Of a stretch of DNA of 64,000 bases, positions 52,061 to 60,035 are shown piece after piece. Where the stretch lies: the NCBI GenBank assembly GCA_964458485.1, contig CAYWJA010000003.1, positions 32,603 to 96,602 on the forward strand, written 5' to 3'. A program made the position numbers and the translations under genes. The notes beneath the pieces were generated by a model. It was not told where the DNA came from. It did not search any database and saw nothing but the letters and a program-made list of their open reading frames with translations. The first letter of the stretch is position 1, and the number at the start of each line of letters is the position of its first letter. Source of the stretch: CAYWJA01 sp964458485. Lineage in GTDB: Bacteria > Patescibacteriota > Gracilibacteria > UM-FILTER-43-11.

Positions 52061-53512
52061 TTATAATTCACGTTCATCATCTGAATCCTTATCCGGTGTG
52101 CTTGAATCTGCTAAAGGTATGTCTTTTTTTGCGGCAGTAGAATGAGGTTCTGTAGAACTAGCACGACCTGCTCCTATCCTTCTTTCGGCTGCTGACTGTG
52201 TAAGCAAAGCAACGGCGGGGTTAAGATAAGCTTGAGTTTCTAATTTTAATTTATCTATTTCTACACCTAAAAAATTACTAAAAACAGCATCAATATAAGC
52301 TTTTAATGGCATTCCAACTGGCATTTGTATGCTCCATTTAAGCTTTCTCCATCTTGCCTTAGTAATCAATTCTTTTATAACTGGATCATATAACTCTTGG
52401 TGATGAGTAAAAAGTGTATCTAAGTATTCCTCTACTCCCTCGGCCTCAGTAAAAATTCTTGAAGGATGTGCAATTTGTGGTGCATCAAGGTCAAGGCCTA
52501 CCGGAGATATTGCTGTAGATAACAACTCATCGTCATTGTTGTGCATTATATGAGATGCCTCAGCCTCTCCTTGAAGATACTGCTCCTCCTCTTCTATTTC
52601 TTCATTTTCCAACACCCTGTGTGTAGATGGAAGAATAAGATCTCCAGATTCTTCTACGAGCCTATAATTTAATAATTTCAAAGCAATTAAATACGCTAAT
52701 CCATCGCTAGGATCCTGTAGATCTCCAACTACTTCATCGTCCAATTTTTTTGCGCACTCAATTAAACGATTATAAGCTCTTGGTGATAAACCTTCATCTA
52801 CTTCTTTTAATAAACGATAAATTGGTGTTGTGCCTGGTCTTTTCTTAACCTTCATGAGGATCAAAGCAATTAAAAGTGCAGGCTCTGTCCTTGGGAACAA
52901 GTCTAATTTCTCAACGCCTAATAAACCTACTAATACATCATAAATATCACGATTTCCCAACATTTCTGTATACCGCATTCCAATTATTAATTGTTCGCGT
53001 GTTGACAGTGTTCCAAACTTTCTGCCAATAAAAGTTCTTCTAAAAGATGCAAGAGCTTTATTTGCAGAAAACTTTCTTGCACTTCTGTCCGCACTTACTG
53101 CCTTAATTAAAATACTAAACACTTCTGCTATCAACTGAGGCCTTGCATCCACATCAAAAGAGCTTTCCATAAGACCTGGCATTCCTTTTGTCATGCCATC
53201 TATAACTCTAAATGGATCTTCTCCAAGTGTACTTTGAACACCTCTTCTTTGAGTCAATGAAACACTAACTGCACCGGGGGTCTTTTTGTCTGCCTCAGTG
53301 CCATGTTCTGATGACTCTGGAATTGCAGTCTCTTTTGATTCTACCATACCTGAATCTTTAGGCTGTGATAGATCTTCTGGTGCACTAGCTCCAGATTCAT
53401 CTTGTTCAGGTGTCATTTTTAATAAATCACCTACTTCAGAACGCTTTATTTCTGCACTTGGCGCTTGTGCTTGTGCAGGGTCTTTAGGCCCTTTTGGAGT
53501 GTTGGAAGGCAT
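52061..53512 (-). CDS. Cytoplasmic protein of unknown function (483 residues), partner of the 1069-residue protein
   Basis: The first ~90 residues are a low-complexity linker rich in Pro, Ser, Glu and Asp (AQAQAPSAEIKRSEVG, KDSGMVESKETAIPESSEHG). The rest is helical, with a conserved-looking core (~100-280, QLIAEVFSILIKAVSADRSARKFSANKALASFRRTFIGRKFGTL; KRPGTTPIYRLLKEVDEGLSPRAYNRLIECAKKL). It lacks membrane segments. It has a promoter with a consensus -35 box and sits directly upstream of the 1069-residue gene. The two proteins probably act together. No family is recognised. Confidence 0.7.
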   Translation of the reverse strand: MPSNTPKGPKDPAQAQAPSAEIKRSEVGDLLKMTPEQDESGASAPEDLSQPKDSGMVESKETAIPESSEHGTEADKKTPGAVSVSLTQRRGVQSTLGEDPFRVIDGMTKGMPGLMESSFDVDARPQLIAEVFSILIKAVSADRSARKFSANKALASFRRTFIGRKFGTLSTREQLIIGMRYTEMLGNRDIYDVLVGLLGVEKLDLFPRTEPALLIALILMKVKKRPGTTPIYRLLKEVDEGLSPRAYNRLIECAKKLDDEVVGDLQDPSDGLAYLIALKLLNYRLVEESGDLILPSTHRVLENEEIEEEEQYLQGEAEASHIMHNNDDELLSTAISPVGLDLDAPQIAHPSRIFTEAEGVEEYLDTLFTHHQELYDPVIKELITKARWRKLKWSIQMPVGMPLKAYIDAVFSNFLGVEIDKLKLETQAYLNPAVALLTQSAAERRIGAGRASSTEPHSTAAKKDIPLADSSTPDKDSDDEREL

Positions 53513-53545
53513 AATATTTTGATTAATTTTATAAAGATGGATTCT

Positions 53546-53574
53546 ACTTTATACTATTTTTATTTACTTGTCAA
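53546..53574 (-). promoter_or_regulatory. Promoter of the two-gene unknown operon
   Basis: On the minus strand TTGACA (53574-53569), a 17 bp spacer and TAAAGT (53551-53546), overlapping an alternative TATAAA. It lies about 35 bp upstream of the ATG at 53512. Confidence 0.6.
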
Positions 53575-53660
53575 TAAAAAAATTACAAGGCTTTATATTA
53601 CAAGAATTACAAAAATTAATCTTTGTAATTCTTGTAATAGTCATTTTACGTATGTAATAT
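53575..53660. repeat. Direct and inverted TTACAAGAATTACAA repeats
   Basis: ATTACAAGAATTACAA and its complement TTGTAATTCTTGTAAT form a near-perfect hairpin centred near 53615. Related GTAATATAATGATTGTAATC units follow. It lies in the divergent space between the unknown operon and the DUF3352 gene. Confidence 0.65.
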
Positions 53661-53689
53661 AATGATTGTAATCTTTATAATCAACAACC

Positions 53690-55423
53690 ATGAAGAAGAA
53701 AGAGCTCCTAAAAAAAATCATAGAGCATAAGAGTAAAAAGAAGAAAAGTGTTGTGATTCTAGACAGAGTCCTCTACATAATACTTGGAATTGGAGGCTTA
53801 TTGATGCTTACTTTTATTGCATATTTTTTATGGTTTTATGCAACAAATAAAAGCATTACGCACTTTCTTCCTGCACAAAAAACTGTAGCTTATTTTGAAC
53901 TGGAAAATGCATCACTCCCACCAAAATTAAATCAAAATATTATTAATAATTTATTAAATTTTAACCCCTTAATTCAAAAAAATCTGAAAGGCTTTCAGAA
54001 TATTATACAAGGTAGATTTGGAGTATCTTTCATACAGGGAAAAAATAAGAAAAATGATTTAATTTTATTTTTTAGAAAATATAGTAAGAAAAAAACATTA
54101 AAATACTTTAAAAAATTAGGATTAAAAAATGAAATTTTACAAATTAAAGATGGTATTTATTCATATCCGCAAAGCCAGTCGTTTGTATTCAGCTTTGTTG
54201 GCCCATATGTTTTTGCTGCAAAAAATGCAGATGCCCTACAAACGATTAAATCTGTATATAAAAAAAATATAACCAGCCTTAAAGATAATAAGGATTATCA
54301 AAAAACACTATCTAATCTACCTAAATATACATGGGGTAAGGGGTATCTGGATTTAAAATTACTGGCATCAAATTCTGCTGATCCTATAAGCCAGATAGCT
54401 GATCCGCTTAAGTATATTGTTAACCATTTTGCATTAACTATACGCAAGCAACCAAATGGGTTTCATTTTAATACATTAACTTCTGTTAATCCCAAACTAC
54501 TTCCTAATCAAAAAGGCTATACCGATACAAGTTTATTTACATATAAGTTAGCCGATTTTATAGGTGTAAAAAATACAGCTATATATATAGGTGGTGCTAA
54601 TTTAGGTGATGAATGGGAAAATACGTTAAAAACAATAAGTGGTTTAAACCCTGCATATGGTGTAATTCTGGAGGGAATGCTTAGGGCTAAGATTAATAAA
54701 ATCTTCGGTGATACTGTAAGTTTGCGGAATGATATTTATCCATTACTGGATAACGAATATGCGCTCTCTATAGAAAGACTTCAGATTTCAGATGTCGGAA
54801 TCCAGGATCAGCCTGAAAATAAATCAAAATTACCCAAAATACCAAAGTCCAATATCCAAAATAGCTTAGGGATAAAATTAATATTAAGCCATTCAGATAA
54901 AAAATTTACGGAGGTAAAAATGAAGAAATTGTTAAGAGGATTTAGGCTTCTTGCCGCGCAATTTGCGCCAAAGCTGAAAATATTAAAACTTCCAGGTGAC
55001 AAGATTAATAAGGAGCTTGTCGCAGAGACTTCACAAATAAAAGAAGCTAGTACAAATTATAAAAACTATATAATTAACTGTCTTGATGTTACAAACTCGC
55101 TATATGGCTTTTGCTATTTGGTTACAGATACTCTGCTTATAATTGCAACTAATGCCAGTTCAATAGAAGAAACTATAGATCTTGGCACAAATCAAACCAA
55201 TGCCTTGTCTCAATCTAAATCATTTAAACAAATTTTAGGTAAACTTAGCTCTATTAGTGATGAAATTACCTTTGTCAATTTTGAAAATATGAATAAGCTT
55301 ATTGGGAATATAGATATTAGTGCAGTAATTAGTAATCCTTTTACTTCATTTGATTCCTCGGCATGGGTTAAACATTATTTTAAAGATGGAGTATCTTCAG
55401 AGGGATATCTTTTGATGAAGTGA
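53690..55423 (+). CDS. DUF3352-like membrane-anchored protein
   Basis: A 577-residue protein. The Lys-rich cytoplasmic head (KKKELLKKIIEHKSKKKKS) precedes one transmembrane helix (~29-50, LYIILGIGGLLMLTFIAYFLWFY). The long extracytoplasmic part begins FLPAQKTVAYFELENAS and has two similar halves, as in DUF3352 proteins (~60-290 and ~300-577). Typical phrases are the YFEL / FVGPYVFAAKNADALQTIK and YLVTDTLLIIATNASSIEETI pair. A Lys/Pro-rich stretch near ~365-385 may be a repeat-derived insertion. No enzymatic residues are recognised. It stands alone between divergent and unrelated genes; the family has no defined function as far as I know. Confidence 0.65.
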   Translation: MKKKELLKKIIEHKSKKKKSVVILDRVLYIILGIGGLLMLTFIAYFLWFYATNKSITHFLPAQKTVAYFELENASLPPKLNQNIINNLLNFNPLIQKNLKGFQNIIQGRFGVSFIQGKNKKNDLILFFRKYSKKKTLKYFKKLGLKNEILQIKDGIYSYPQSQSFVFSFVGPYVFAAKNADALQTIKSVYKKNITSLKDNKDYQKTLSNLPKYTWGKGYLDLKLLASNSADPISQIADPLKYIVNHFALTIRKQPNGFHFNTLTSVNPKLLPNQKGYTDTSLFTYKLADFIGVKNTAIYIGGANLGDEWENTLKTISGLNPAYGVILEGMLRAKINKIFGDTVSLRNDIYPLLDNEYALSIERLQISDVGIQDQPENKSKLPKIPKSNIQNSLGIKLILSHSDKKFTEVKMKKLLRGFRLLAAQFAPKLKILKLPGDKINKELVAETSQIKEASTNYKNYIINCLDVTNSLYGFCYLVTDTLLIIATNASSIEETIDLGTNQTNALSQSKSFKQILGKLSSISDEITFVNFENMNKLIGNIDISAVISNPFTSFDSSAWVKHYFKDGVSSEGYLLMK

Positions 55424-55426
55424 CGA

Positions 55427-55492
55427 GTGCAAGTGCGAGTCACAAGGTCTACTAACCCGCTACTTGAGACTGGCACTTGCACTTGAGACTAA
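55427..55492. repeat. Hairpin element with tandem-repeat arms, CTTGAGACTTGAGA family
   Basis: The left arm is GAGTGCAAGTGCGAGTCACA. The right arm is TACTTGAGACTGGCACTTGC followed by ACTTGAGACT. It lies just upstream of the groESL promoter. It shares its unit with 21843-21918 and 59993-60031. Confidence 0.75.
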
Positions 55493-55499
55493 AAAAATA

Positions 55500-55557
55500 T
55501 TGACACCACGTCGAACATTGCTAGAATGGATTGGCACTCAAATAGTTGAAGTGCTAG
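55500..55557 (+). promoter_or_regulatory. groESL promoter with CIRCE-like operator
   Basis: Promoter TTGACA (55500-55505), 16 bp, TAGAAT (55522-55527). An inverted repeat follows at the start site: TTGGCACTC-N9-AAGTGCTAG (55531-55557). This matches the CIRCE consensus TTAGCACTC-N9-GAGTGCTAA except for three positions, and indicates HrcA-type heat-shock control. Confidence 0.85.
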
Positions 55558-55582
55558 CTTTTTATCATCTAATCAATCAATC

Positions 55583-55873
55583 ATGAATATACAACCATTA
55601 AACGGTTATGTGGTCATTAAACCTCTTGAGCAAGAGGAGATGACAAAAAGTGGAATTGTAATTCCCGATACTGCAAACAAAGAAAAACCCCAAGAGGGTG
55701 AAGTTGTAGCTGTGGCAAATAAAAATATAAGTTCAAATGGCACAGATCTTCCTATCGAATTAAAAGTTGGGGATAAGGTTTTATATGGCCGTTATTCCGG
55801 AGAAGATGTAAAGGTGGATGAAGTTGAATATAAAATAGTCGAGATGACCTCTGTGCGCGCTATTATTAATTGA
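55583..55873 (+). CDS. groES: Co-chaperonin GroES
   Basis: A 96-residue protein. The GroES start IQPLNGYVVIKPLEQEEMTKSGIVIPDTANKEKPQEGEVVAV is present, including the mobile loop that docks GroEL. The end VKVDEVEYKIVEMTSVRAII is normal. It lids the GroEL cage. It is the first gene of a CIRCE-controlled operon, with groEL 131 bp downstream; the spacer contains a repeat hairpin. Confidence 0.95.
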   Translation: MNIQPLNGYVVIKPLEQEEMTKSGIVIPDTANKEKPQEGEVVAVANKNISSNGTDLPIELKVGDKVLYGRYSGEDVKVDEVEYKIVEMTSVRAIIN

Positions 55874-55874
55874 T

Positions 55875-55985
55875 CCAAATAGTTTCCAAATAGTTACCAG
55901 CTTCGCGTTTCCAAATAGTTGCCAATCCCGAGTTCATCGGGACTGGAAACAATCTGGAAACCATTTGGTCACTATTTGAAATTTA
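55875..55985. repeat. Hairpin element with tandem-repeat arms, CCAAATAGTTTCCAGATAGTT family
   Basis: The left arm has CCAAATAGTTTCCAAATAGT and CGTTTCCAAATAGTTGCCAA. The right arm has GGAAACAATCTGGAAACCAT and TTGGTCACTATTTG. The core TCCCGAGTTCATCGGGA is a small palindrome. It lies between groES and groEL. The relative is at 29748-29870. Confidence 0.75.
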
Positions 55986-56004
55986 TAAACTAACCAAATT
56001 AAAA

Positions 56005-57666
56005 ATGTCTAAAACAATATTACACGGTGACGAAGCACGTCAAAAATTACTAGATGGAATTGAACAGCTCAATAATGCTGTCCGAGTTACAATGGGGCCA
56101 AAAGGAAGAAATGTTCTTCTGGAGAAAAAGTTTGGATCACCAACAGTTACAAATGATGGCGTAACCATCGCACGAGAGATTGAACTTGAGGATCCAAATG
56201 AAAATATGGGTGCTCAAATGGTTAAAGAAGTTGCTAATAAAACCAATGATGTTGCCGGTGACGGTACAACTACAGCAACTGTTATGGCTCATGCAATCAT
56301 AAAAGAAGGTATGCACCATATTACAACAAATAAGGTTAACCCTATGTTGCTTAAAAAGGGTATTGAAGAAGCTGTAAAAACCGTTGTGGATGAATTGGAT
56401 AAAATGAGAAAAGATATTAAATCTAAGGAAGAAATGGCACAGGTTGCCACTATCTCTGCACAAAACCCTGAAGTTGGTGATTTGATTGCTGAAGTTTTTG
56501 AAAAAATAGGCGGAGAAGGTGTAGTACAAGTAGAGGAAGGTCAAACTATGGGGCTTTCTATCGATATGGTAGAAGGTATGCAGTTTGATAATGGCTATAT
56601 TTCTCCTTACATGATTACAGATACCGCAAGAATGGAAGCAGTGTTTGATGATGCACATATTCTTTTAACTGATTCAAAAGTATCTAATATCAAAGAAATC
56701 CTTCCACTTCTTGAAGCTATGGCTCAAGCAGGTAAAAAGAATTTAGTAATTATTGCTGAAGATATTGATGGTGAAGCTCTCGCTACATTGGTAGTTAATA
56801 AACTCCGAGGTACTTTTAATACTCTTGCTATCAAAGCTCCTGGCTTTGGTGACAGAAGAAAGGCGAGCTTACAGGATATCGCAATTCTTACTGGCGGACG
56901 AGTTATTAGCCAAGAGGTTGGATTAAAGCTCGAAAACGCAACAATGGAAGATCTTGGAACTGCCCGTAAAGTTGTTTCCGGCAAAGATCATACAACAGTA
57001 GTTGAAGGTAAAGGCAGAAGTGAAGCTATAAAAACCAGAGTTGAACAAATAAAGATGGAATTAAGTAATTCTACTTCTGATTTTGATAAAGAAAAGCTGC
57101 AAGAAAGACTTGCTAAGCTTACGGGCGGAGTTGCTGTAATTAAAGTAGGTGCCGCTACAGAAATTGAGCTAAAGGAAAAGAAACATCGTATCGAAGATGC
57201 ACTTTCTGCAACACGTGCTGCTATGGAAGAAGGTGTAGTTATTGGTGGTGGCGCTGCGCTTTTGCAAGCCAGCTTAAAAATTAATCCGGATAAATACGAA
57301 AATGAAGCTGAAAAACTTGGTGCTGAGATTGTAAAAGGTGCACTTGCCTACCCTTCAAATCAGATCGCTGAAAATGCCGGTGTTGACGGTGCAACTGTTC
57401 AAAATAAATTAATTGAAGCATGGAGTAAGGATAAAAATACTGGTTACGATGCCAATTCATCGATCAATGATCCACTTTATACGGATATGTTCAAAGCTGG
57501 TATTATTGATCCCAAAAAAGTTACACGTAGTGCATTACAAAATGCAGCTAGTGTTGCAGCAATGTTCCTAACTACAGAAACTGCAGTTTCTGAAATTCCT
57601 AAAGATGAACCAGCTATGCCTGCTATGCCAGGAGGTGGAATGCCAGGCATGGGGGGGATGATGTAG
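56005..57666 (+). CDS. groEL: Chaperonin GroEL
   Basis: A 553-residue protein. Signature motifs: TMGPKGRNVLLEKKFGSPTVTNDGVTIAREIELEDPNENMGAQMVKEVANKTNDVAGDGTTTATVMAHAI near the N-terminus, with the ATP-binding GDGTTT (~86-91). AAMEEGVVIGGGAALL (~404) and the GGM-type tail AMPGGGMPGMGGMM are present. It folds proteins in an ATP-driven cage with GroES. Length and domain order are normal. Confidence 0.97.
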   Translation: MSKTILHGDEARQKLLDGIEQLNNAVRVTMGPKGRNVLLEKKFGSPTVTNDGVTIAREIELEDPNENMGAQMVKEVANKTNDVAGDGTTTATVMAHAIIKEGMHHITTNKVNPMLLKKGIEEAVKTVVDELDKMRKDIKSKEEMAQVATISAQNPEVGDLIAEVFEKIGGEGVVQVEEGQTMGLSIDMVEGMQFDNGYISPYMITDTARMEAVFDDAHILLTDSKVSNIKEILPLLEAMAQAGKKNLVIIAEDIDGEALATLVVNKLRGTFNTLAIKAPGFGDRRKASLQDIAILTGGRVISQEVGLKLENATMEDLGTARKVVSGKDHTTVVEGKGRSEAIKTRVEQIKMELSNSTSDFDKEKLQERLAKLTGGVAVIKVGAATEIELKEKKHRIEDALSATRAAMEEGVVIGGGAALLQASLKINPDKYENEAEKLGAEIVKGALAYPSNQIAENAGVDGATVQNKLIEAWSKDKNTGYDANSSINDPLYTDMFKAGIIDPKKVTRSALQNAASVAAMFLTTETAVSEIPKDEPAMPAMPGGGMPGMGGMM

Positions 57667-57671
57667 GTACT

Positions 57672-57698
57672 CTGAAAACCTTTAAAAAAGGTTTTCAG
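57672..57698 (+). terminator. Hairpin after groEL
   Basis: CTGAAAACCTT (57672-57682) pairs perfectly with AAGGTTTTCAG (57688-57698). No strong T-run follows. Confidence 0.6.
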
Positions 57699-57916
57699 CC
57701 TTTCCCAAATATCTGTCTTCGCTCTACAGAAAGTTCGCTTTGCTTCGATTTTTTTAGCTTCGGGGCCCACCGAAGGATACCCAAAACTAAAAAAATTCTA
57801 CACATGCTCACTTTCTTATGAGCTCACTTATTTTATATTTTCCGAAAACCTTTAAAAACTAAGCCGCTTATCATAAATTGAATGGGCGGTTTTTGGAATT
57901 AAAATTTGTTGAACGA
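57699..57916. other. Intergenic region before the GC-rich cassette
   Basis: No ORF is convincing. GAAAACCTTTAAAAA recurs at about 57842. ACCGAAGG and CTTCGGGG form small pairings. The composition rises to GC-rich from about 57905. Confidence 0.4.
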
Positions 57917-57938
57917 CCGCCTGGAGTGAACCAGGCGG
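57917..57938 (-). terminator. Hairpin after the GC-rich gene
   Basis: CCGCCTGG-AGTGAA-CCAGGCGG is a perfect 8 bp stem. On the minus strand it is followed by TCGTTCAACAAATTTT. It lies about 90 bp beyond the stop of the exported protein gene. Confidence 0.6.
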
Positions 57939-58024
57939 CCGCTTGTTGCGAGTTGGACATCAGCCTTCCTGAAGCACGGGGTATCCGGGCTTAGGTGACT
58001 ACTGCCACAGTGGTTGTCCTGCCA

Positions 58025-59074
58025 TTACTTCCTCTTCCCCTTCTTCTTCTTCTCCTTCTTCTTCTCCTTCTTCTGCACGACCTCCTGTATGAACATGGGG
58101 CCACCCATATACATTATACCTCTGGTCACCGGCGCTCCCATGATGAATGGCCAGGACGACGGATTGATCTTCTTTGCGTTAAACGGGATCCTTTGGGCGG
58201 GGCGTATGGTGAAGATTACACCGCTCGTGCCGTTCGTGATGTAAGCCATGAAAGACTTCTGCTTCATGAATCGGTCCGACTCGGTGTCGATGGTGAAGGT
58301 TCGATCGTAGATGCGGAGGCTGTAAATCTTGGGGTCGAGCCTGTAGGTCTTCATGCCCCCCATACGGCCGTGGTGCTCTAGCCTGACGGACTTCCTGGGC
58401 TTGGCCTTCTTGAGGTAGAAGTCATTCTTCTTGCCGAAGTAGTACCTCTTGTCATTCATGTGGAAGTAGGTGTAGACGAACTTCTTGCTGCTGGTGGGGT
58501 GCTTGATCTGGACCACGTTGTCGAAAACCCTGAGGCCGACAGCACCTTGGCGCAGCTTAAGCCCATCCTCCTCCTTTTTAGCATCCGAGATGTAGCGGTT
58601 GTGGTACTGCCAGTCGCCCTTCTTGTAGATAAGGAGCCCTGCGAACTTGTTGGAGTTGTCCTTGGGGCGCAAGGAGTAGATCATGGTCTGGCCGTTGGGG
58701 TACAGCACGGGCTTGGTGCCGTCGATGCGGTACTCCTCGGACCAGACGAGGGCGTGGTACCACACTCCGTTGAAAATGGCAACCTTCGACCCCTTACTGG
58801 AAGAGGTAAGCAGGAAGATGCTCCTCGTCCTCTTATCCTGGACCAGCCCGTTGAAGATCGCGGCCTCCAGGCCGTGCATGATGGGGCGTTTCTTGTACCC
58901 ATCCGCAGAGTTTCCGATGTAGCTAGGGACACCCTTGGAGAGGGAGAAATGCACCGACTCGTCGCCGAGCTCGAAGCTGAAGTCCGCGGCGTAGCCGGAA
59001 CCGGCGTAGGTGGGTGCGGTGCCCAGGAGGACAACCGCAAAAAGGGTGAATGCAATCAACTTTCGATAACTCAC
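58025..59074 (-). CDS. GC-rich, foreign-looking exported protein
   Basis: 349 residues from a GTG at 59074, preceded by GGAGGTG, the only textbook Shine-Dalgarno sequence I noticed in the window. A signal peptide (KLIAFTLFAVVLLGTAPTYAGSG) is followed by a mostly beta-rich, aromatic protein (VAIFNGVWYHALVWSEEYRIDG; KFVYTYFHMNDKRYYFGKKNDFYLKKAK). The protein ends in a Lys-rich tail (KKEKKKEKKKKGKRK). Codon third positions are mainly G or C, unlike every other gene here. It has its own terminator. It looks like a recent acquisition, or a misassembly. Family unknown. Confidence 0.75.
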   Translation of the reverse strand: MSYRKLIAFTLFAVVLLGTAPTYAGSGYAADFSFELGDESVHFSLSKGVPSYIGNSADGYKKRPIMHGLEAAIFNGLVQDKRTRSIFLLTSSSKGSKVAIFNGVWYHALVWSEEYRIDGTKPVLYPNGQTMIYSLRPKDNSNKFAGLLIYKKGDWQYHNRYISDAKKEEDGLKLRQGAVGLRVFDNVVQIKHPTSSKKFVYTYFHMNDKRYYFGKKNDFYLKKAKPRKSVRLEHHGRMGGMKTYRLDPKIYSLRIYDRTFTIDTESDRFMKQKSFMAYITNGTSGVIFTIRPAQRIPFNAKKINPSSWPFIMGAPVTRGIMYMGGPMFIQEVVQKKEKKKEKKKKGKRK

Positions 59075-59121
59075 TTCAACACCTCCATGGTATTGAATAA
59101 TGATCGGCCAAAATTGACCCC

Positions 59122-59172
59122 TTCGAAGTCACATACTTAATATTAAATATTAAAACCAAATATGTGACTTCG
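59122..59172. promoter_or_regulatory. Perfect 13 bp inverted repeat upstream of the GC-rich gene
   Basis: TCGAAGTCACATA (59122-59134) and TATGTGACTTCGA (59160-59172) are exact complements 25 bp apart. A second nested pair, GCAGG/CCTGC and GAGGT/ACCTC, follows at about 59185-59231. These lie at the right edge of the foreign-looking segment. They may be an operator or element ends. Confidence 0.6.
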
Positions 59173-59381
59173 AGTTACTTAACAGGCAGGACATTTAGAG
59201 GTCATATAATATACCTCCAAATCAATACCTGCTAAGAATTAATAATGTAAAAGAACATAGGATTATATATATAATACATATTTTATAATTTTGTCAACTT
59301 AAAACTCAAAAATATATTCTCTTGCAAGTCAATCCCAACATAGGTTAAAATACGATCCTTTAATATATAAAATATATAATT

Positions 59382-59924
59382 ATGGTACAAGAAAAGCACA
59401 AATTAAGTGAATTATTAGATAAAAAGCTTGATATGAGCAATGTAATGGACCCTGGAGAAGTTAAGCAACTTTTCGAATTAATAAATTCTGCTGATAAATT
59501 AGAAGAAGGCTTTGCTGAAGCAGTTGCAAAGTTAATTAACACCCTTAGGACTGTAATGGGCGGAGGTATGAATAATGCAGAAGGCGATGATGGCTATATT
59601 TCAAGCTTATCTGATGGTAATATGCCTGGCTTTATCGTAAAGCTAACAAAAAATCCCCAAGGATTAGTGGTGCAAACAACAGACCCCGATAATGATCATT
59701 TATATAAATTGAAACTCATTGCTGACGGAGAAAGGTGTGGTATGCAATACGCATCGGAAGATGGAAAAGATGAGCCAAGTGGTGAACTTTCATTTAAAAG
59801 ACTATGGACTATGGACGATGCTGGTAATTTTGCCGGCTCAACTCTTGATCATGAAGGCAGAAGTCCATTTAAAATTATCAGGCAGGAGATCGAAAGAGTG
59901 CTGGAAGAAGCTGAAGCTGCTTAA
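59382..59924 (+). CDS. Acidic cytoplasmic protein of unknown function (180 residues)
   Basis: The N-terminal ~65 residues are helical (KHKLSELLDKKLDMSNVMDPGEVKQLFELINSADKLEEGFAEAVAKLINTLRTVM). The C-terminal ~110 residues are beta-rich and acidic (FIVKLTKNPQGLVVQTTDPDNDHLYKLKLIADGERCGMQYASEDGK), ending in a helix. No signal peptide or membrane segment. A possible promoter (TTGCAA, 18 bp, TAAAAT at 59322-59351) lies just upstream. It lies between the GC-rich cassette and asnS. No family is recognised. Confidence 0.6.
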   Translation: MVQEKHKLSELLDKKLDMSNVMDPGEVKQLFELINSADKLEEGFAEAVAKLINTLRTVMGGGMNNAEGDDGYISSLSDGNMPGFIVKLTKNPQGLVVQTTDPDNDHLYKLKLIADGERCGMQYASEDGKDEPSGELSFKRLWTMDDAGNFAGSTLDHEGRSPFKIIRQEIERVLEEAEAA

Positions 59925-59992
59925 TAATCAAATTTGCCTACGTTTCTAATTACTGGTAAGTTATTAGAGCTTATTTTTAATGAAGTGTGATT

Positions 59993-60031
59993 GTTAAGCC
60001 TTGAGACTTGAGACTCGCACTTGAGACTTAA
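59993..60031. repeat. Single-arm repeat of the CTTGAGACTTGAGA family
   Basis: Consecutive CTTGAGA and CTCGCACTTGAGACTTAA units directly precede the asnS start; no clear second arm. The unit is the one at 21843 and 55427. Confidence 0.65.
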
Positions 60032-60035
60032 TTTT

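Noticed and set aside
58025..59074. Phosphodiester glycosidase (DUF2233) assignment
   Set aside because: The IFNG phrase is suggestive, but the typical NGGYF context and other residues are missing, so no family is given.
58460..59140. Plus-strand ORF of 226 residues in the GC-rich cassette
   Set aside because: High GC lowers stop frequency; the minus-strand gene has signal peptide, Shine-Dalgarno and terminator, so this is its shadow.
1544..60031. CRISPR array as explanation of the tandem repeats
   Set aside because: Units are contiguous without unique spacers, arms are inverted, and no cas genes are present.
60021..60035. TTG start for asnS
   Set aside because: It lies in repeat sequence; the ATG at 60036 begins the homologous region.
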